The notes beneath the pieces are model-generated. The model made no database searches, had not been told where the DNA came from, and saw only the letters and a program-made list of their open reading frames with translations. A stretch of DNA of 64,000 nt. Origin: Brasenia schreberi (lineage: Eukaryota > Streptophyta > Magnoliopsida > Nymphaeales > Cabombaceae). Position numbers and translations under genes: made by a program. The first letter of the stretch is position 1. Every line of letters begins with the position of its first letter. Location: positions 5,171,001 to 5,235,000 of the forward strand of contig JAYKKT010000064.1 in assembly GCA_036023115.1 (NCBI GenBank). Reading direction: 5' to 3'. Of the stretch, positions 1-13,700 are shown one piece after another.

Positions 1-137
1 TAATCATGAAATACGTTTCTGTTACTGTTTTGATTTTTCCTAAAATAGATTTTGAGACAAAAAAAATTAAGAGCAAGTAATAACACAAGACCACACAATA
101 GATTTTGAGTACTCTTCTCAAATGTCCACACCACTTT

Positions 138-139
138 AA

Positions 140-187
<48 letters not shown>
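138..187. repeat. (CA)n(TA)n microsatellite
   Basis: A CA run passes directly into a TA run, as at 35.45 and 50.88 kb in this window. It is non-coding. Confidence 0.95.
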
Positions 188-189
<2 letters not shown>

Positions 190-347
190 AGAGAATCCCA
201 CTCTTTCTCTAATAGACTTGCTAGTAACAAGCAAAAACTCGCCCCATTAGTAATATTGACTCACAAGTTAAATGTCATCATTTCAATCCAGATCTCACTT
301 GTTGTTTCAGTCATACCAAAAAAAGATTTAATATGAAATCCACTTGT

Positions 348-700
348 CAACAACAACTAAGCATTTTTCCATATTATAGGGGTCGCCTACATGGGTTTAT
401 TGTTTTCATATAACCCGATCATGGCTCATGCTAACAATTAACTCAACATAAGCTATAAATAATTTTTTATTATTTTTTTCCAATAATTTTGTAGTTTAAA
501 AAAAATATTTTTACAATCTAGTTTTTCATACTTTATTATGATAATTTCTTTTGGTGTTTTTTCTAAGTGTACAAACCATGTTAAACAATTTTCCTTCATT
601 TTATCGTTTATTGGTTTCACTTTCAACTTATTTCTAATAACCTATTATTATATAAAAGAAGTTTCACTCAGTTTATATTATCAAATGAAAAAAAATAAAA
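348..700 (-). mobile_element. RTE-type LINE, 3'-end fragment
   Basis: Read on the minus strand this ends in GTT repeats (seen as aacaacaac at 348) after the tail that recurs across the window, here degraded: a block like tagccgacccc, then tatggaaaa, then the trinucleotide run. The upstream part aligns with the 3' coding end of the longer copies at 5.55 and 14.7 kb. It is a 5'-truncated, strongly decayed copy with no open frame; the right limit is approximate. Confidence 0.6.
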
Positions 701-894
701 AAAATCAAGCTCCATCAAACCTAGTGAGTGGCTAAATCATAAACTGAATCTGATTCCTTATTATTTTCCCTTTTCACTACATATTCAAGAACGGTGAAGA
801 AGGACAGGATCTTCGGTCTAAGGTCCAAAGCAAAAGAATCTTTAAGTGAAAGTTACGAGTTCCATGCCCATGGCGTGCCCCTTTAGACTTTCAT

Positions 895-1030
895 GGAGGT
901 ACGGCATTTTTGCACCCAAAGCGTTACATCGACGGCAGGGCGTTCTAGCACTGGTCCTGTTGGTGGAGAGTTCGACTCTCAGAGGGTGCATGTGTGTTAG
1001 ACTTCGGCCTCCTCTTATAAAAAATAAAGA
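895..1030 (+). mobile_element. tRNA-derived SINE-like element
   Basis: A B-box-like core, gagttcgactctc, is followed by a pyrimidine-rich tail and an A-rich end (tataaaaaataaa). A closely similar copy lies at 57.48 kb with a better A box (tggcgcgacggcagg) about 35 bases before the B box, the spacing of a tRNA-type Pol III promoter. Two matching copies with internal promoter motifs support a SINE. Target duplications were not found. Confidence 0.5.
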
Positions 1031-1269
1031 GGATGGTATTTTTTTTATATAATGTGTTGGCTGAGCAGATATAAACTCACGATGCGCGAAGTCCCCTAGT
1101 TTTTAATGAAAATTTTAAGCCTAAATTTAAATTGATTGTAGCTGTGAACACAAAAACGAGGGGTTTTTTGGGGTGCCAAAAGTTGCAGGATGGATGAGCT
1201 CCAATTTTTTAGTTTCTAGAATCTTCTGGATTCTCATCAGTTCCAGTTTTTTTCGCTGCTTGGAGTTCC

Positions 1270-1612
1270 CTGAGAACTGAGAGAAGTAAAACACACACAG
1301 AGACACGCAGACGTACGTCGATCTGATTCTCCGGTTGAGATCTGACCTTCTATTCCCCAGCGTGTAAACTGTCGTTCATTGCAGCACCAGATTCTCTTCC
1401 CCTTGCTCTCACAATTTGTCCATATCTGTTTTTGGCGGGGGATTGAAATTGTTAAGGGTAGGGTCCTTCTGGTTTTTGTTAGATTTCACTCCCATTATTG
1501 GTTTCTCGCTCTGCTTCGTTTTGGGAATCGGATGCGCATGCGGTGATCGGAAGCGTGGGAAGTTTCCCGACGGGTTTTCACTTTCAATCCTACTTACTTT
1601 TTAAGGTTTAAG
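1270..1612 (+). other. Probable 5' UTR and core promoter region of the DUF789 gene
   Basis: This stretch is less AT-rich than its surroundings and runs directly up to the chosen ATG at 1613. The frame is open after that ATG, and no coding match was seen before it. The transcription start cannot be placed from sequence alone. Confidence 0.3.
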
Positions 1613-4600
1613 ATGTTGGGTGATCGATTCTACAGCCCCCGGGCGGTTAAAAAACAGCGTGAGCAGTTGCAGAAAAGCCGTAGTGGCGGCACCGGCATGA
1701 ATTCTGATCGGTTAAAGCCGTTTCCAGATGCGCGGCTACCGGAGAGTGGGGCCAAGTCTGATGATACTGGGAAGAAGGTGCCGGAAGACTCTGATGTGTG
1801 TTCCCCTTCTGTGGGTTATGATTCTGGGAACTTAGATCAGTTCCTTCGCGCCACAACTCCCGTCGTGCCTGCGCAATACTTCTCAAAGGTATCCGTTTTT
1901 GGTTCGTCAAATAGGAAAACATCGAATGAGTTGATTGTCTGATGGTATTGAATCGTTGAATTCTTTGCTTGATCGGGAAATATACATGCATTCCTCAACT
2001 CTTTTGATCATTTTGTTCGTTGGTTGAATGATTGGTAGTAGTACTGCAATGCTTTTCACCACAGTAGTATCTTGGTTCGTTGATCAACTAGTGGTTTTGC
2101 AATTCACCTATTCATCGTTGAGTTCTTTGTTTGATGGGAAAACATGCATTCCTCAACTCTTTTGATCGTTTAGTTCTTTGGTGCATTATGGTAGTAGTAC
2201 TGTGGTGTTTCTCATACTGGCAGACTTGATAGTATCTTGATTCGATGATCATGTAGTAGTTTTGCTGCTTTGCAATCCACTTACTGATCGTTGAGTTCTT
2301 TGCTTAATGGCAAAACATGCAATGCTCAGCTCTTCTGATCGTCCAGTTCTTTGGTTGCATTCTTGGTTGTAGTAGTATTCTGGTGTGTACAAAGGTGCTA
2401 TCTTGATGCGTTGATCATCCGATAATTTGCAATTCACCAATTCTTGGGGGGAGCTGTAGACAATCGGATGTTTATTTTTGCTTCTTTTTGGAAGTATGGT
2501 CATGGATTCTTGGGTTAAGATGCAGAAATAGAATAATGAATTTTGAATTGATTTTTGTCTTTGGGCGTAATGGCATTTAGTTCATGGTTTTCTTTCCAGC
2601 AGACGACTGTTCGGGGATGGACTGACGGTGACATGGAATTCCATCCTTTCTTCATACTTGGTGATCTCTGGGAGGCTTTTAAGGAGTGGAGTGCGTATGG
2701 GGCTGGTGTGCCATTAATGTTAAATGGAAGCGACTCTGTCATTCAGTATTATGTTCCTTATCTATCCGCCATCCAACTCTATGCAGATTCATCCAGTTTC
2801 CTCACATCAAATACTAGGTGTGTGTGTGTGTGTTCCGTTGTGAATTATTGCCTTCATATTTTCTTGCAATTTTGTTGATTTGTTGATACAGAAATTTTGA
2901 GTTGTTGAAAATCATGAGTTGTTATGGTAAAGTTAGATGATTCGTTATGAGGGTTTTTGGAGGCAGATTGGTAATGTTGTGGGTTATACCAGTTACAATA
3001 CTATTTATTTTGATAAGTTTCTCCCGAGAACAACTCGTGATCAAACAATTGAATTTGTGAATATTGATTCGTGAATGGGTGGATTGGGTGGGAAAGCTTG
3101 CATATGTGTGTAGGTTTTGTTTGTGGGTGCCGGGCAAGGTGGTTGGGCATGGGTGCAATATGTGTTGTGGTTCGTTTGTTACCATATGTGTCAACAAAGG
3201 TTGTGGAGTTTTCGATTTGGCCAAGATAACCTTTTAGATGAATCTTTGAATTTTTCGGATGTCAAGGATGTGTTTGCTTTCCCCCAGAAGTCAGGAAGAG
3301 CTAGGACTGTTGCTTTTGATCTATGAGACTCTGTGCACTTTGGTTCATCTCCTACTTGGATTTTCAGCATGTTCCGCTTTGCTTTTGACATTCTTCCTGT
3401 TGTTTCTGCGGCATTCTGTTTGTATGGTATTATACCATTTTGCTTATATTGTTTTACATTGTTCCTCCTAGTTCCCTTTCATTCTATGTTAATAGTCTCT
3501 GTTTCCAAATTGCCCTTTTAATCTTCTTTACGGCATTTGCTTGTTCAATCATTTTCAGAAACATTTCTTGTCTTATGATTCATATTGTTTGAATCAATTG
3601 CTATTTCCTTGTTACTTCATGTGTTACTTCTGACATAATTTTTCACTTCGTGGTCCCTATTTTTTGGATTACAATGACAATTTGATGTATTGTCATGGAA
3701 GAAATTTTCTCCCATTGTCCTTTCTGGAGATACATTGCTTGGACGCTTTTGACAGTGATGCGTGGGGTCTAAAAATCTTCTTCTTTAATGTTCTTTTTCT
3801 TTTGCTCAAATGATCATCAAAAGTGTAGCATTTATCTGTTCAACTTCTGCACGTCCTGTTAGTCAGTTGTCAACCAAATATGGAGCTGTATTGATATATA
3901 CAATGTATAAATGTATGTCTTTGTATAGACACACACAAGTATTATATTTATGTATATGTATATATATTTTGTGCATGTGTGTGCATGAAAGCATCTACAT
4001 ATGTATGCAAGAACCTACTGAAGAAGTTCGGGGTTTGCGAATATCAAATTGACCAAGACAGAAATTCGCAAGCATTGTGGTTTACAGTTCCAACTTGTGG
4101 TTTGTCTCTGAAAGAACACGACACTCTAAGGGCTATGTTTTCCTGCATCCATGATTGAGGTCGACATTTATCTGCAGTGTAACAGATTTAAGAAAGCATG
4201 AGACATAGTTCAAGAATTGGAGTCTGGACACTTGAAATCAAGTTTTCTTTTGAGCCTTTTGACTATCAAATACAATCTGTTGGCATCTCTACTTGTAAAC
4301 TACTTTCTTTTGTGTCCATTGCTTCATCTATGTTGTTTCAATATATATGTCATTCTTTTGGTGTAACAACAGATAGATGAATGAATGTGTAACAAGAAAA
4401 GAATCATCATTGTTTTTAGGTTGGAATACATGAGACACGTGCCCAAGCTTTTCAGAACAAATCATCCCTGAGCAACATTTGCCGTGTGATATCTTTCTCT
4501 AACAGTGCGACTAATTGAGCTGGTAATTGTCCATTGTCTAAGCAAAACTTGGGATCATGTAGGCTATGCTTCGCTAACCAGTCTGCTCAATAGTTCCCTT

Positions 4601-7600
4601 CTCTTGAGACATGCTTAACTATTACTTGCCAATCTCTTTGAAGCCACCATTAGATTCTGTTAACCAGGTTTCTACTGCGACCTTCTTGTCTCTGACTGCT
4701 GTCAATGAGATTCACTGATTTGCGCGTTGCTTTCCACGCGTATCACTTTCCAAAAAAACTTTCCTGTGGCTTATATTCCACACCATTTCTAAACCCAATA
4801 GGATACTCCCCGAGCTCTGTGTTGAAGGCTGAGCAGTCACCCGAGATACCGAGTAAAGCCACAGAGCAACTGACCTACTTGGTCTCATCCAGCTTTCCTT
4901 GGGCATCCCTTAGAGCATCCATCTATGTTAGGCTTGACCCAACCTCTGCTTGGTGCTAACCTCTTCACATCACTTTTCTGCTGCTTTTTATGTTCAATAG
5001 AACCATCTTATCTAATTTGATTCTTAGTCTTAATTTATAGAACAAATTACCACATCGCAGCATATTTATGATGTTTACAGCATCAGCTCAACCCACTTAT
5101 CCTAGATCAGAACAGTTATTGTTCACTGTTATCATTATCAACAACACCATAAATACCATAGATGAACTAATTTTCTCAAAGCCTGTCCTCACATAAAAGG
5201 TCAACTTATTTAGTTCGATTCTTACTCTTGATTTATAGTCTGAAATGCCACTTTATAGTGTATGTATGATGTTTACACTTACAACATTGGCTCAACGCAT
5301 GCGTCTCAGATTGAAATAGTAATCATTCAATATTATCAATATCATCATCATAAACAATCATTTTCATCCTTCCAAATGTCTTCCCATTCTCCCTGAATGA
5401 AAGCAATGCCTTCATTAGCCAAGTTGCATGGATACAGGTTCAGTACCAGTATGAGGTACGAAAATTTCAAAAATTTTAAGGTACCAGTATGCCATTATTA
5501 AAACATAAAAATTATAATACATTATAAAAATTGAAGTTGGGCAGAATTAAGTATTCAACAACAACAATAACTAAGCCTTTTCCCATACCAGTTGGGGTCG
5601 GCTACATGGATTCTTTGTTTCCACATAGCCCTATCATGTGCGCCATGCTAGCAATTAACTCAATATAAGCTAGATCATTCTTTATAGTTTCTTTTCAATA
5701 CTTTTGTGGTCGTCCTCTTCCTCTTTTAACCTTTTCACAATCTAGTTTTTCATATCTTCTTATGGAAGCATCCTTTGGTCGTCTTTCTATATGTCCAAAT
5801 CATCTTAAACGATTTTCCCTCATTTTATCCTCTAGTGGTGCTACTCCCAATTGGTTTCTAATAACCTCATTATGTATGCTCAGCCTTTACTTTCTAACGT
5901 TTCTCTCCATATTTACAATTTCCTAACACATCCACTAACACAATATCATCTAAAAATAGCATACACCAATGTACTTTATCAGTGTATCTTGAATATGTTT
6001 TGTTAACTCATCAATGACCAATATAAATAAATATGAACTTAAAGTTTATCCTTGATGTAACCCAATATTAACTTTAAAAGAGTATGACATTCCTTCACGA
6101 ATCCTCACATAAGTTTTTGCACCATCGTACATGTCTCTTATAAGATTTATGTATGTCAATGGAATACCTCTTTTTTTCAAGATTATTCAAAGAACATCTC
6201 TTGGCACACTATCATAAGCTTTTTCTAGATCAATAAATATCATGTGAAAATTTTTCTTTTTTGCTTTAAAATGTTTCATAAAACGTTTCAATAGCTGAAT
6301 TGCTTCAATAGTAGATCTGCTGGGCATGAATCCAAATTGGTTCTACGTTGTACTCGATACTTGTCTTAACTTACGTTCGATAATTCTTTCCCATAATTTC
6401 ATAGTATGGTTGATTAACTTATACCTCGATAATTCGAACCATTCTGAATATCTCTCTTTTTTCTTATATATGGGCATAAATGTACTCGCTCTCCATTCCT
6501 CGATCATCTTTTGGGTTCTCCATATTTCATTAAATAGTCAAGTGAGCCCCATCACTCTTAGGATTTTCAATACTTCTATAGGAATATTGTATGGTCCATT
6601 AAATTTACCAACCTTCATATATTTAAAAGCCTCTTTGACTTCATTCTTTTAAATACATTGATAGAAATTGCAGTTTATAACTTTATATACATTTTTATTT
6701 GGCTAACTCTCCTAAGCTAATACTAACATCCGTATTTTCATTAAAAAGCATTCAAAGCTTCTACTCCTAACACTAATTTCACCATTGTAATTCGGTTACC
6801 ATATCGTTGTATGTCTACCACACCATCCTTTAAATCTTTATTTATAATAATACAACTCCATTTTGAGTCTTTTCCTTTCCTTAGTATCATAATTTAAAAC
6901 CTATATTTTCAATATCCTTTACTTTTTCTCCAACCCACTTTGTCTCTTGGAAACATAAAATTTGAATCTTTCTTCGAATCATAGTATCTATCACCTCCAT
7001 TAACTTGTCGATCAATGTTATGATATTTCAAGTACCAATTATAAATCTTATTATCTAGAACTAAGCTTTCTTACCCCCGCATATGTTCATTTTGGAAAGG
7101 TGGAGACCCTCACATTAACTTATTCAGTACATTCAAGTGACAATGTTTCATTGCATTCGGTATCTTTAGTGCGTCACTAAAAGAGAACGCCCTAACACAA
7201 TGCTCATAATTTGAAGAATGCATGGTAGATAAGTCCGATAAAGTTTTACGTTGGATGTAAAAGCCTAACGCAACACTCCTCTTTTATCTAGGCTTGAGAC
7301 CGGCCATGCAAGGGTGATCTCTTACATGTACAATTCAAAATTGATGAGAGACTACGAAAAGATGATAAAGTGAAGCAAATATATATGACTCCAATAAGAA
7401 GTATAATATATCAAAACAAGAAAGTTTCATCTTATAACTGTTTGAACTCTCCTCATAATATGCAGCACCAAAACACCCCTTTCCATCTCTGTTCACTGCA
7501 CTTTTCTTCCTACTCATAACCAAGTTGGTAAAATCCTTTGCAGTCAAAATCCTCCCCACCATCTTCCTCATCACCCAAACTATTCAAACTCAATCTTACT

Positions 7601-7685
7601 GTCTCTGCTATGACTCAACAAAAGAGAAAAAGGGAGCAGCACAGTCGAAAGAAAGCACACAAAAGGAGAACCACCGCACAGGTTT

Positions 7686-7737
<52 letters not shown>

Positions 7738-10700
7738 CTAAGAGGCTGAAACAGTGGTAATGGCCACGGGCTTGTCAGAAACCAATGCTGTGCAACCAGC
7801 TGCAAAGAGGAATAGCAACATAATCTACATTGAGGGAGAGAGACGGCTTCTGCGGTCTTTTGAGGGAGTTTTTCACATTTTTACGGCTTTTGAATTAGTT
7901 TTGGATCAAGTTGACCCATATGTGTCTGGGTTGACTTGATCTATTTAATCGGAATTTAGCAAGTTTTTTAAAAAGTACCATGGTGCTCCACATATCAAAA
8001 TATGGGTAAGCCTGAAAATGTGTTTTCTGAAAAAGCACATATGCAGCGTAGCTCAGCACAACAGTACACGTACCTGTACCCTGTATGACTACTCTGCCCT
8101 AATAGGTATACCTGTGCATCAGTGCAACTGCAAGATAAACTTCTGCTTCTAACTCCTTCCATCTTTCATCTTCTATGTGAGGCTCTTTCTGATCGTTGAG
8201 TCATTGTACTCTTCTTTGCATTATGCTCTTCTTTTTCTATTCATCTAAAAAATACAAAGTTAAAAATATGAGATAATTACATATAAGTAATCATCAGTCA
8301 AATATAAATTTGTGTATTATATAATCTTCATGTTGTATGCAACAAAAACAAAGGCACAAAGGCACAAAGGCATGAGTATTTCAGTGTTTATTTTTTCGTG
8401 GGAGTCCATCAAGGGCACCAGTTTTGTTCAAATCCACTAACAGCAAGTTTGACTAATAAACTTGACTCACATAGTAGGATGTAGCTAAACCCAATTTAAA
8501 AGTTAATGAAATTAAATATATGGAGTTTTGTTGCAATTGCGGTCCCAAAAACTCCTATTTTGTTGTATGTAGTTACTAAATTACTAGTGAATAACATGCT
8601 TCACCAGCTCTTGGATGTAGTTTCTAAGTTACTAGTGAATGAGATACTTCACTTCCTTATCTTCTACAAAATTGGGAGGGAATCTGATGGCAGTATCAAG
8701 AAGATACGCTGCCACATATAGATCCTGACACCTTTTCCCCTTCCACTTTTATGTCAGCTTCTAAATTGACATAAAAGTCTTTTATGATTAAAGTATGCTC
8801 TTATCTATTCTTTTGCTTGTCCTTTCCATCATATGCACAGCATAGCTGGCCCTTATGACTTTAAGGACTATGTTACATGGGTGCATGTGCGGACACGGGT
8901 GCAGCTGCCAAACACGGTAATTTTCAAAAATCATTGGTGTGTATGACTGCATATAAGTATATATATATATATACATAATTGATAACTAGCTTATAAAACT
9001 ATTGACAACTGTCAAATAAATCAGAATCTGTTAATGCATAATCCAGGTTACCTTTTGGGTTAATTCATTAATAAAGTAATAATTAGTCTTTATTCATGAG
9101 GCATCTTACTGACAGAGCAAGAAATGTTTAAAATAGTTACTGCCTATGGATACGGGAGATGTACAAGTGTCAAGTGTGGGAGTGTACAATGCAGGTGTTA
9201 AATATTGTATCAAATGTGTTGGTTCTAAGTTCTAACCTTCTTCTTTGACCATCATATTGAGCTTCACTCATCATAAGCAAAGATTTTTTTCTTTCTGTTT
9301 AACAAGGCTTTGAACACTAATAACCTTCTTAGCAAATTTCGCTGTTCAGTCTGAATCAATTCTTGGTCTTTAGTGTGGGTTCTCATAGGTGCAAAAGGAA
9401 GAATGATCATCTATGAACTTTGTGATATGCTTCCACTAATCTCACCCCTAATGTTTTGGGTGATTTTATTGCCACAATTGGAAAATAGTTTGTCCTAGCA
9501 CTAAGGCTCAGATGTAACAAAGATGCACTTTTTCATGTCGATTTCTCGAAGTGCAAGAATATGAGTTTGGTAAGGGTTTGGAAGAGAGCTTGAAAAACTT
9601 TCTTAATGAAGAAAGTTCATTTGCTGGCTTATGTCATATGGGCACTTTGAGTAATTTTCTTTCAACGTGAGAAATTACAGTCAAGGCGTGATGGCATAAT
9701 TTATAATTTTGTTCACTAAATGGGCTTTTCACTTTAATTTTTAAAGTTATATACTAATCATAAAAGTAGCAACAATAAAATCATATGCTTTTATGCCATA
9801 GAACAAGATAACGATACACATATAGGCGTTATAAGCAATGAAAATTTGATATTTTGAAATTGCACAAACTGAACATAATATGAATGACCTGTCTATAAGC
9901 GCTATTTCTTCATGTTTATGATAAGATGAATTACATAACTTGTGGAAGACTGCCCCTAAATCCTGTATTTTGGGCCTTCAAAGTGTAGTCTCACCTTCAC
10001 ATTATTTGGTTTGTTGATAGTTTGTTAATTATGAAAACTACAGAGAATTTTCATAAAAAGAAAAAGTCAAGGAAGCATGTTTTCTTTTCAGGGAATGGAG
10101 CTTTGCCTTTTGGGGAATTGACTTCCCCTTTGAGTGGCAGGTGAGCTTCCCCATGTATTAACGATGCTTCTGGGAGTTCCTGGGAGCATGTCATTTTGAC
10201 TTCAAAAGTTTGTCATTTTCTGTAGCATCGGAAAAGTAAAAGTTTGTCATTTCCTGCTTCTTAACAGGAATTAAGGAAGAATGCTGTTCTGATGTCATGT
10301 CCTAGATGCTTATAGTAACTATGTTTTCCTGGTATAAGTGTGGATGCATATAGGCAAGTATAAGCCTGTCTTTTTCCTGAATTTTCGTGAATCTAAGCAA
10401 TTAAATTCCCCCATTCAATCTACAGAAAGCAGTGAAATTTTGAAAAGACATGACTTCCATTAATTTACATTGGTTCTAGTAAGTTTGACTCTAATTTTTC
10501 TTGGTATGGGAACTAAATTGTTTATCTTAATGTCTCGAGTTTATGTCACAATTATTGTTATATTTGATAATCAATAGTGTATTACATCATATGTTACTAA
10601 AGGTAGCAATACAAGTTATAGGAAGGATCCATCTTAAGCTTATAGGTCAGCATCTTATAATATAACCCTGAATTTACTGATATAGCCATTGTTGATGGTA

Positions 10701-13700
10701 TATTATGGTACAGGGAAGACGCTATTTTTGTTGCATCAAGGTATGCTATAGAAAATGTTATACATTAGACCTCCAAAAGGCTTAGACGGGCTTAAGTAAC
10801 TTATTTGATGCTAAAAAGAAGAAATAAAAGATTAAAAACACAATTAGCTTTTACGAACTCATGTTGTTCATGATTATATATAGGTATTATTAAATGCATT
10901 GTTTTGTGTGATGCATGAGTATGTATAATCTCTCATTTCACATGGTTGCACCACTTCAAGCATCAAAGGCTGTGTTCCACCATCTTTCAAATACTCCACT
11001 TCACCGATCATCAAATGGCCCGCCACTGCCAAAACTACCTAGAAAACTTAAATATTTGCATATATAGGTGGTTTTGACTAGTCGCTAGATTTTCTAGGTG
11101 GTTTTGCCGGTAGCGGTTTTAACCATTGGAAGGTGGTTTTTGAAAGTAGATGAGTAGTGGAAGGTAGTTTAAGGGTGGCAGCTGGTGGTTGAAGTAGTAG
11201 AACTATTTGAAACGAGGGATTATGCACTGTTCAAAATTATGCATGACTACCTCCACATACACATATATATTTCATATAAATAGATGTATATATACTTATC
11301 TTACCAAAGCCTTTTCCCATACTAATTTGGGTCGGCTAGAGGGTGCAGCAGGACTTCCTAGGAGTGCTGTTCTCGGCCAAGCATGTTTAACTTCGTTGTT
11401 TGGATGGGACTTGGTGTATTCATGTTCGAAATGCCACACCTCTTAAGACCCAACTAAGTTTTATTGTAAGCTACCTAATGCAAGCCTCGTCTTTTATCCG
11501 GTCTTGGTTTTAATCTACCTAATGCATAATCTACCTAATGCAACCCTCATCCTATATCCAGGCTTGGTGATTTTTCACGTGGCCGGAGTTTATATATAAT
11601 ATATGTGTGTATGTACATATGTATATACACTAGTAGGTAACCAATTTTTTTGAAAAGAATAGATTTAGTGAAAATGGTGACACGAAGGAAACAAATGACA
11701 CTTTTAGTGGTGCACTAACCAAGCTTGTGTGAAGGCCAATAAAAGATAGCCCTGAACACATCTCAAATTGCTCAGTGTGCTCCATGTAACAACTCCTCAT
11801 TGCTCTCAAACATCATGAAAGCATCAACATCGTAGATGAATCATGTTAGTCTAATGAAGTCAACACCTTAAGTACTTTCTCAATGATTGCCAAAGTCCGC
11901 TTCTTGTATTGACAAGCAATCAATCACCAAAGTGATTACCAAGGGCCAAAAATGAGAGAAGAATAACAACACTCAATATTTGAATGAATAGTTGGAGTAG
12001 AACCACACAAATCAACCACAATGGCTTGAAATTGACATAGCACCAAATGGTGCTTAAATAGAGAGAAGCTGGGAGGGGTAGCAGCAGTGAGGCCCCTCCA
12101 ATGACTAGGAATCTAGCCGTTGGGCCTCTTTACACAATAAGAAAGAAAAAATAAATTTTTTTATTACATTTTAACATCTCCTCTCATACTAATTGTGTCA
12201 TAACCGATAGTTTGCTAACTAAAAATTGAAAGTGTGGAGCTGGAAGTGACTTCATGAAGATGTCCTCAAGTTGATACTCACCGAACTAACTGAATACCTA
12301 AATGTCCTTGAAGATACTCTTCACGTACATGGTGGCAGTCCATTTCAATGTGTTTAGTATGCTCATAAATGTGTTGTTGTTGGCGATATACGTTGCACTT
12401 TTGTTGTCACAATACATGTGATATATAGTCTTAAGTGTCACATACAATGTCTATCATTAACATGACCATCCCAATCAACATCAATATAGACAATTAGATT
12501 AAGTGAGGATGAGGAAGATAAGAAAACTTATTTTCAATAGTATTTGTGACATATCTAACTATCCTCATGACAACACTATATTAGGTGTATGTTGAAATTA
12601 AATTATTGTGTGAACAACATGAGTGATGTAAGGACGAGTGATAGTTAGATAAGTTAGAGATCTAATCATTTATCGATATGGAGTAGGATCTCCAAGTGGC
12701 TCTCCGTCTACAAGTTTCATTGTTTGATTGAATATTTCTAGTGTTTCCACTATCTTGTCATCTCTTAACCCTGATCTAGTAATAATATCACGTGCAAAGT
12801 TAGTTTGAGATAGAAACACACTTTTATCATTTTGTGTTAACTCAATACCAAGAAAGTAGCGTAGTGGACTAAGATCTTTCATTTCAAACTCCTTACCAAG
12901 GTCTATCTTAATGCATTGAATATTTATATCGTCATCTCCTCATATTGTTGACATATAGCAAAAAAATCGCAATACCTACAATGGTTTTTTCTTATAAACA
13001 ATGCAATGTCACTTACCATAAACTCACTATCTTATCGAACTAAGCCTTAGCGCTTGTTTTAAACCATATAGTGCTTTTCTAAGACTAAGAACATGGTTGT
13101 TTGGAACAAAAAGACCTAGAGGAGGTTTCATATAGACCTCTTCTCTTAACCACCAATTTAAGAAAGCATTCTTAACATCCGTTTAAAAAGTATTCTAATT
13201 CTTAATTACACTGATTGCTATAAGAGTCCTAACTGTAGTGATCCTGATTATTGGAGCAAAGGTTTCCTCATAGTTTATTTCATATTCATGTGAATATCCT
13301 TTCGCAACTAAACACACTTTATATCTTTCTAAGGTATCAATAACTTTTTCTCTTATTTCTTAATTTTGTATACCCACCTATATCCTATAGGCTTTAGGTC
13401 AACTAACTATTTCCTAGGTTTGAGCTTTATTTAAGGCCTCCAACTCTTCAATCAAAGCATTAATCCAATCCTAAGATGCTTGGGTTTCCTTGAATGTTTT
13501 AGGTTCACTAATGGTTGTAAAGGTGGTTAATAATACTCTATGCAATGATGAAAAAGTTTCATAAGAAACAAATCTATAGAAGGCCTAGATTCTCTACCAA
13601 ATCTTCTTAGGAAAGGGTCTATAGTTTCTAGAGTTTGTTTGGTATAATATCTTTCAAATGGAGTAACAACCTTCCTTGAACTAAGAGACTCATCATTATG

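Noticed and set aside
846..1052. 68-aa plus-strand frame
   Set aside because: It runs through a SINE-like element and into an A-rich tail, so it is not a gene.
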